5,732 nt of DNA, taken from the NCBI GenBank assembly GCA_021162505.1, contig JAGGYO010000168.1, forward strand, positions 1-5,732. Direction: 5' to 3'. The position numbers and the translations under genes are program-made. This stretch comes from a bacterium (GTDB lineage: Bacteria > AUK180). This document shows positions 5,726-5,732 of the stretch, piece after piece. A model generated the notes under the pieces. That model made no database searches. It worked only from the letters and a program-made list of their open reading frames with translations, and was not told the origin of the DNA. The first letter of the stretch is position 1; the number at the start of each line of letters is the position of its first letter.

Positions 5726-5732
5726 TTTAACA

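Overview
The window is AT-rich and every gene I can support lies on the minus strand, so transcription runs from high to low coordinates. The organism looks like a Gram-negative, probably anaerobic bacterium. Two genes encode exported, envelope-type proteins (a TonB-C/PEGA-like secreted protein and the start of a likely outer-membrane beta-barrel), and a molybdenum hydroxylase cluster of the kind common in anaerobes fills the middle. Low GC, A/T-ending codons and Lys/Ile/Asn/Phe-rich proteins would fit several poorly cultured phyla; the sequence does not let me name one.

Layout in transcription order. (1) 5732-5587: a leader with two copies of a 28-nt direct repeat at a 36-nt period, running toward the window edge, then a good sigma70-type promoter and a strong ribosome binding site. 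(2) 5586-4510: an exported protein with a PEGA-like middle and a TonB-C-like end. (3) 4505-3810: a CPBP-family membrane protease, 4 nt downstream and so probably co-transcribed. (4) 3809-3636: an intergenic region with an imperfect nested inverted repeat (3702-3787) around a perfect 16-bp palindrome, a GC-rich motif, and a promoter (TTGAAA-N17-TAAAAT) placed so that transcription should begin at the mocA start codon. (5) 3635-1030: four tightly packed genes, mocA, xdhC-type, [2Fe-2S] subunit and FAD subunit. (6) 1028-543: a THEP1-like NTPase. (7) 559-1: the N-terminal part of an exported protein whose start overlaps the NTPase end and which is cut by the window edge.

How the genes fit together. 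The MocA-like enzyme would attach CMP to molybdopterin, and the XdhC-like protein would bind and sulfurate the cofactor. The ferredoxin-like and FAD subunits form the electron-transfer half of a xanthine dehydrogenase/CO dehydrogenase-family enzyme. The catalytic molybdopterin-binding subunit is not in this window and is not next to its partners on either side, so substrate cannot be assigned. The NTPase sits where a maturation ATPase could act, but that role is inferred only from position.

Nothing here is demonstrably a new system. The points most worth a second look are the split molybdenum hydroxylase operon with a THEP1-like NTPase, the apparently leaderless mocA message, and the two non-coding repeat structures.
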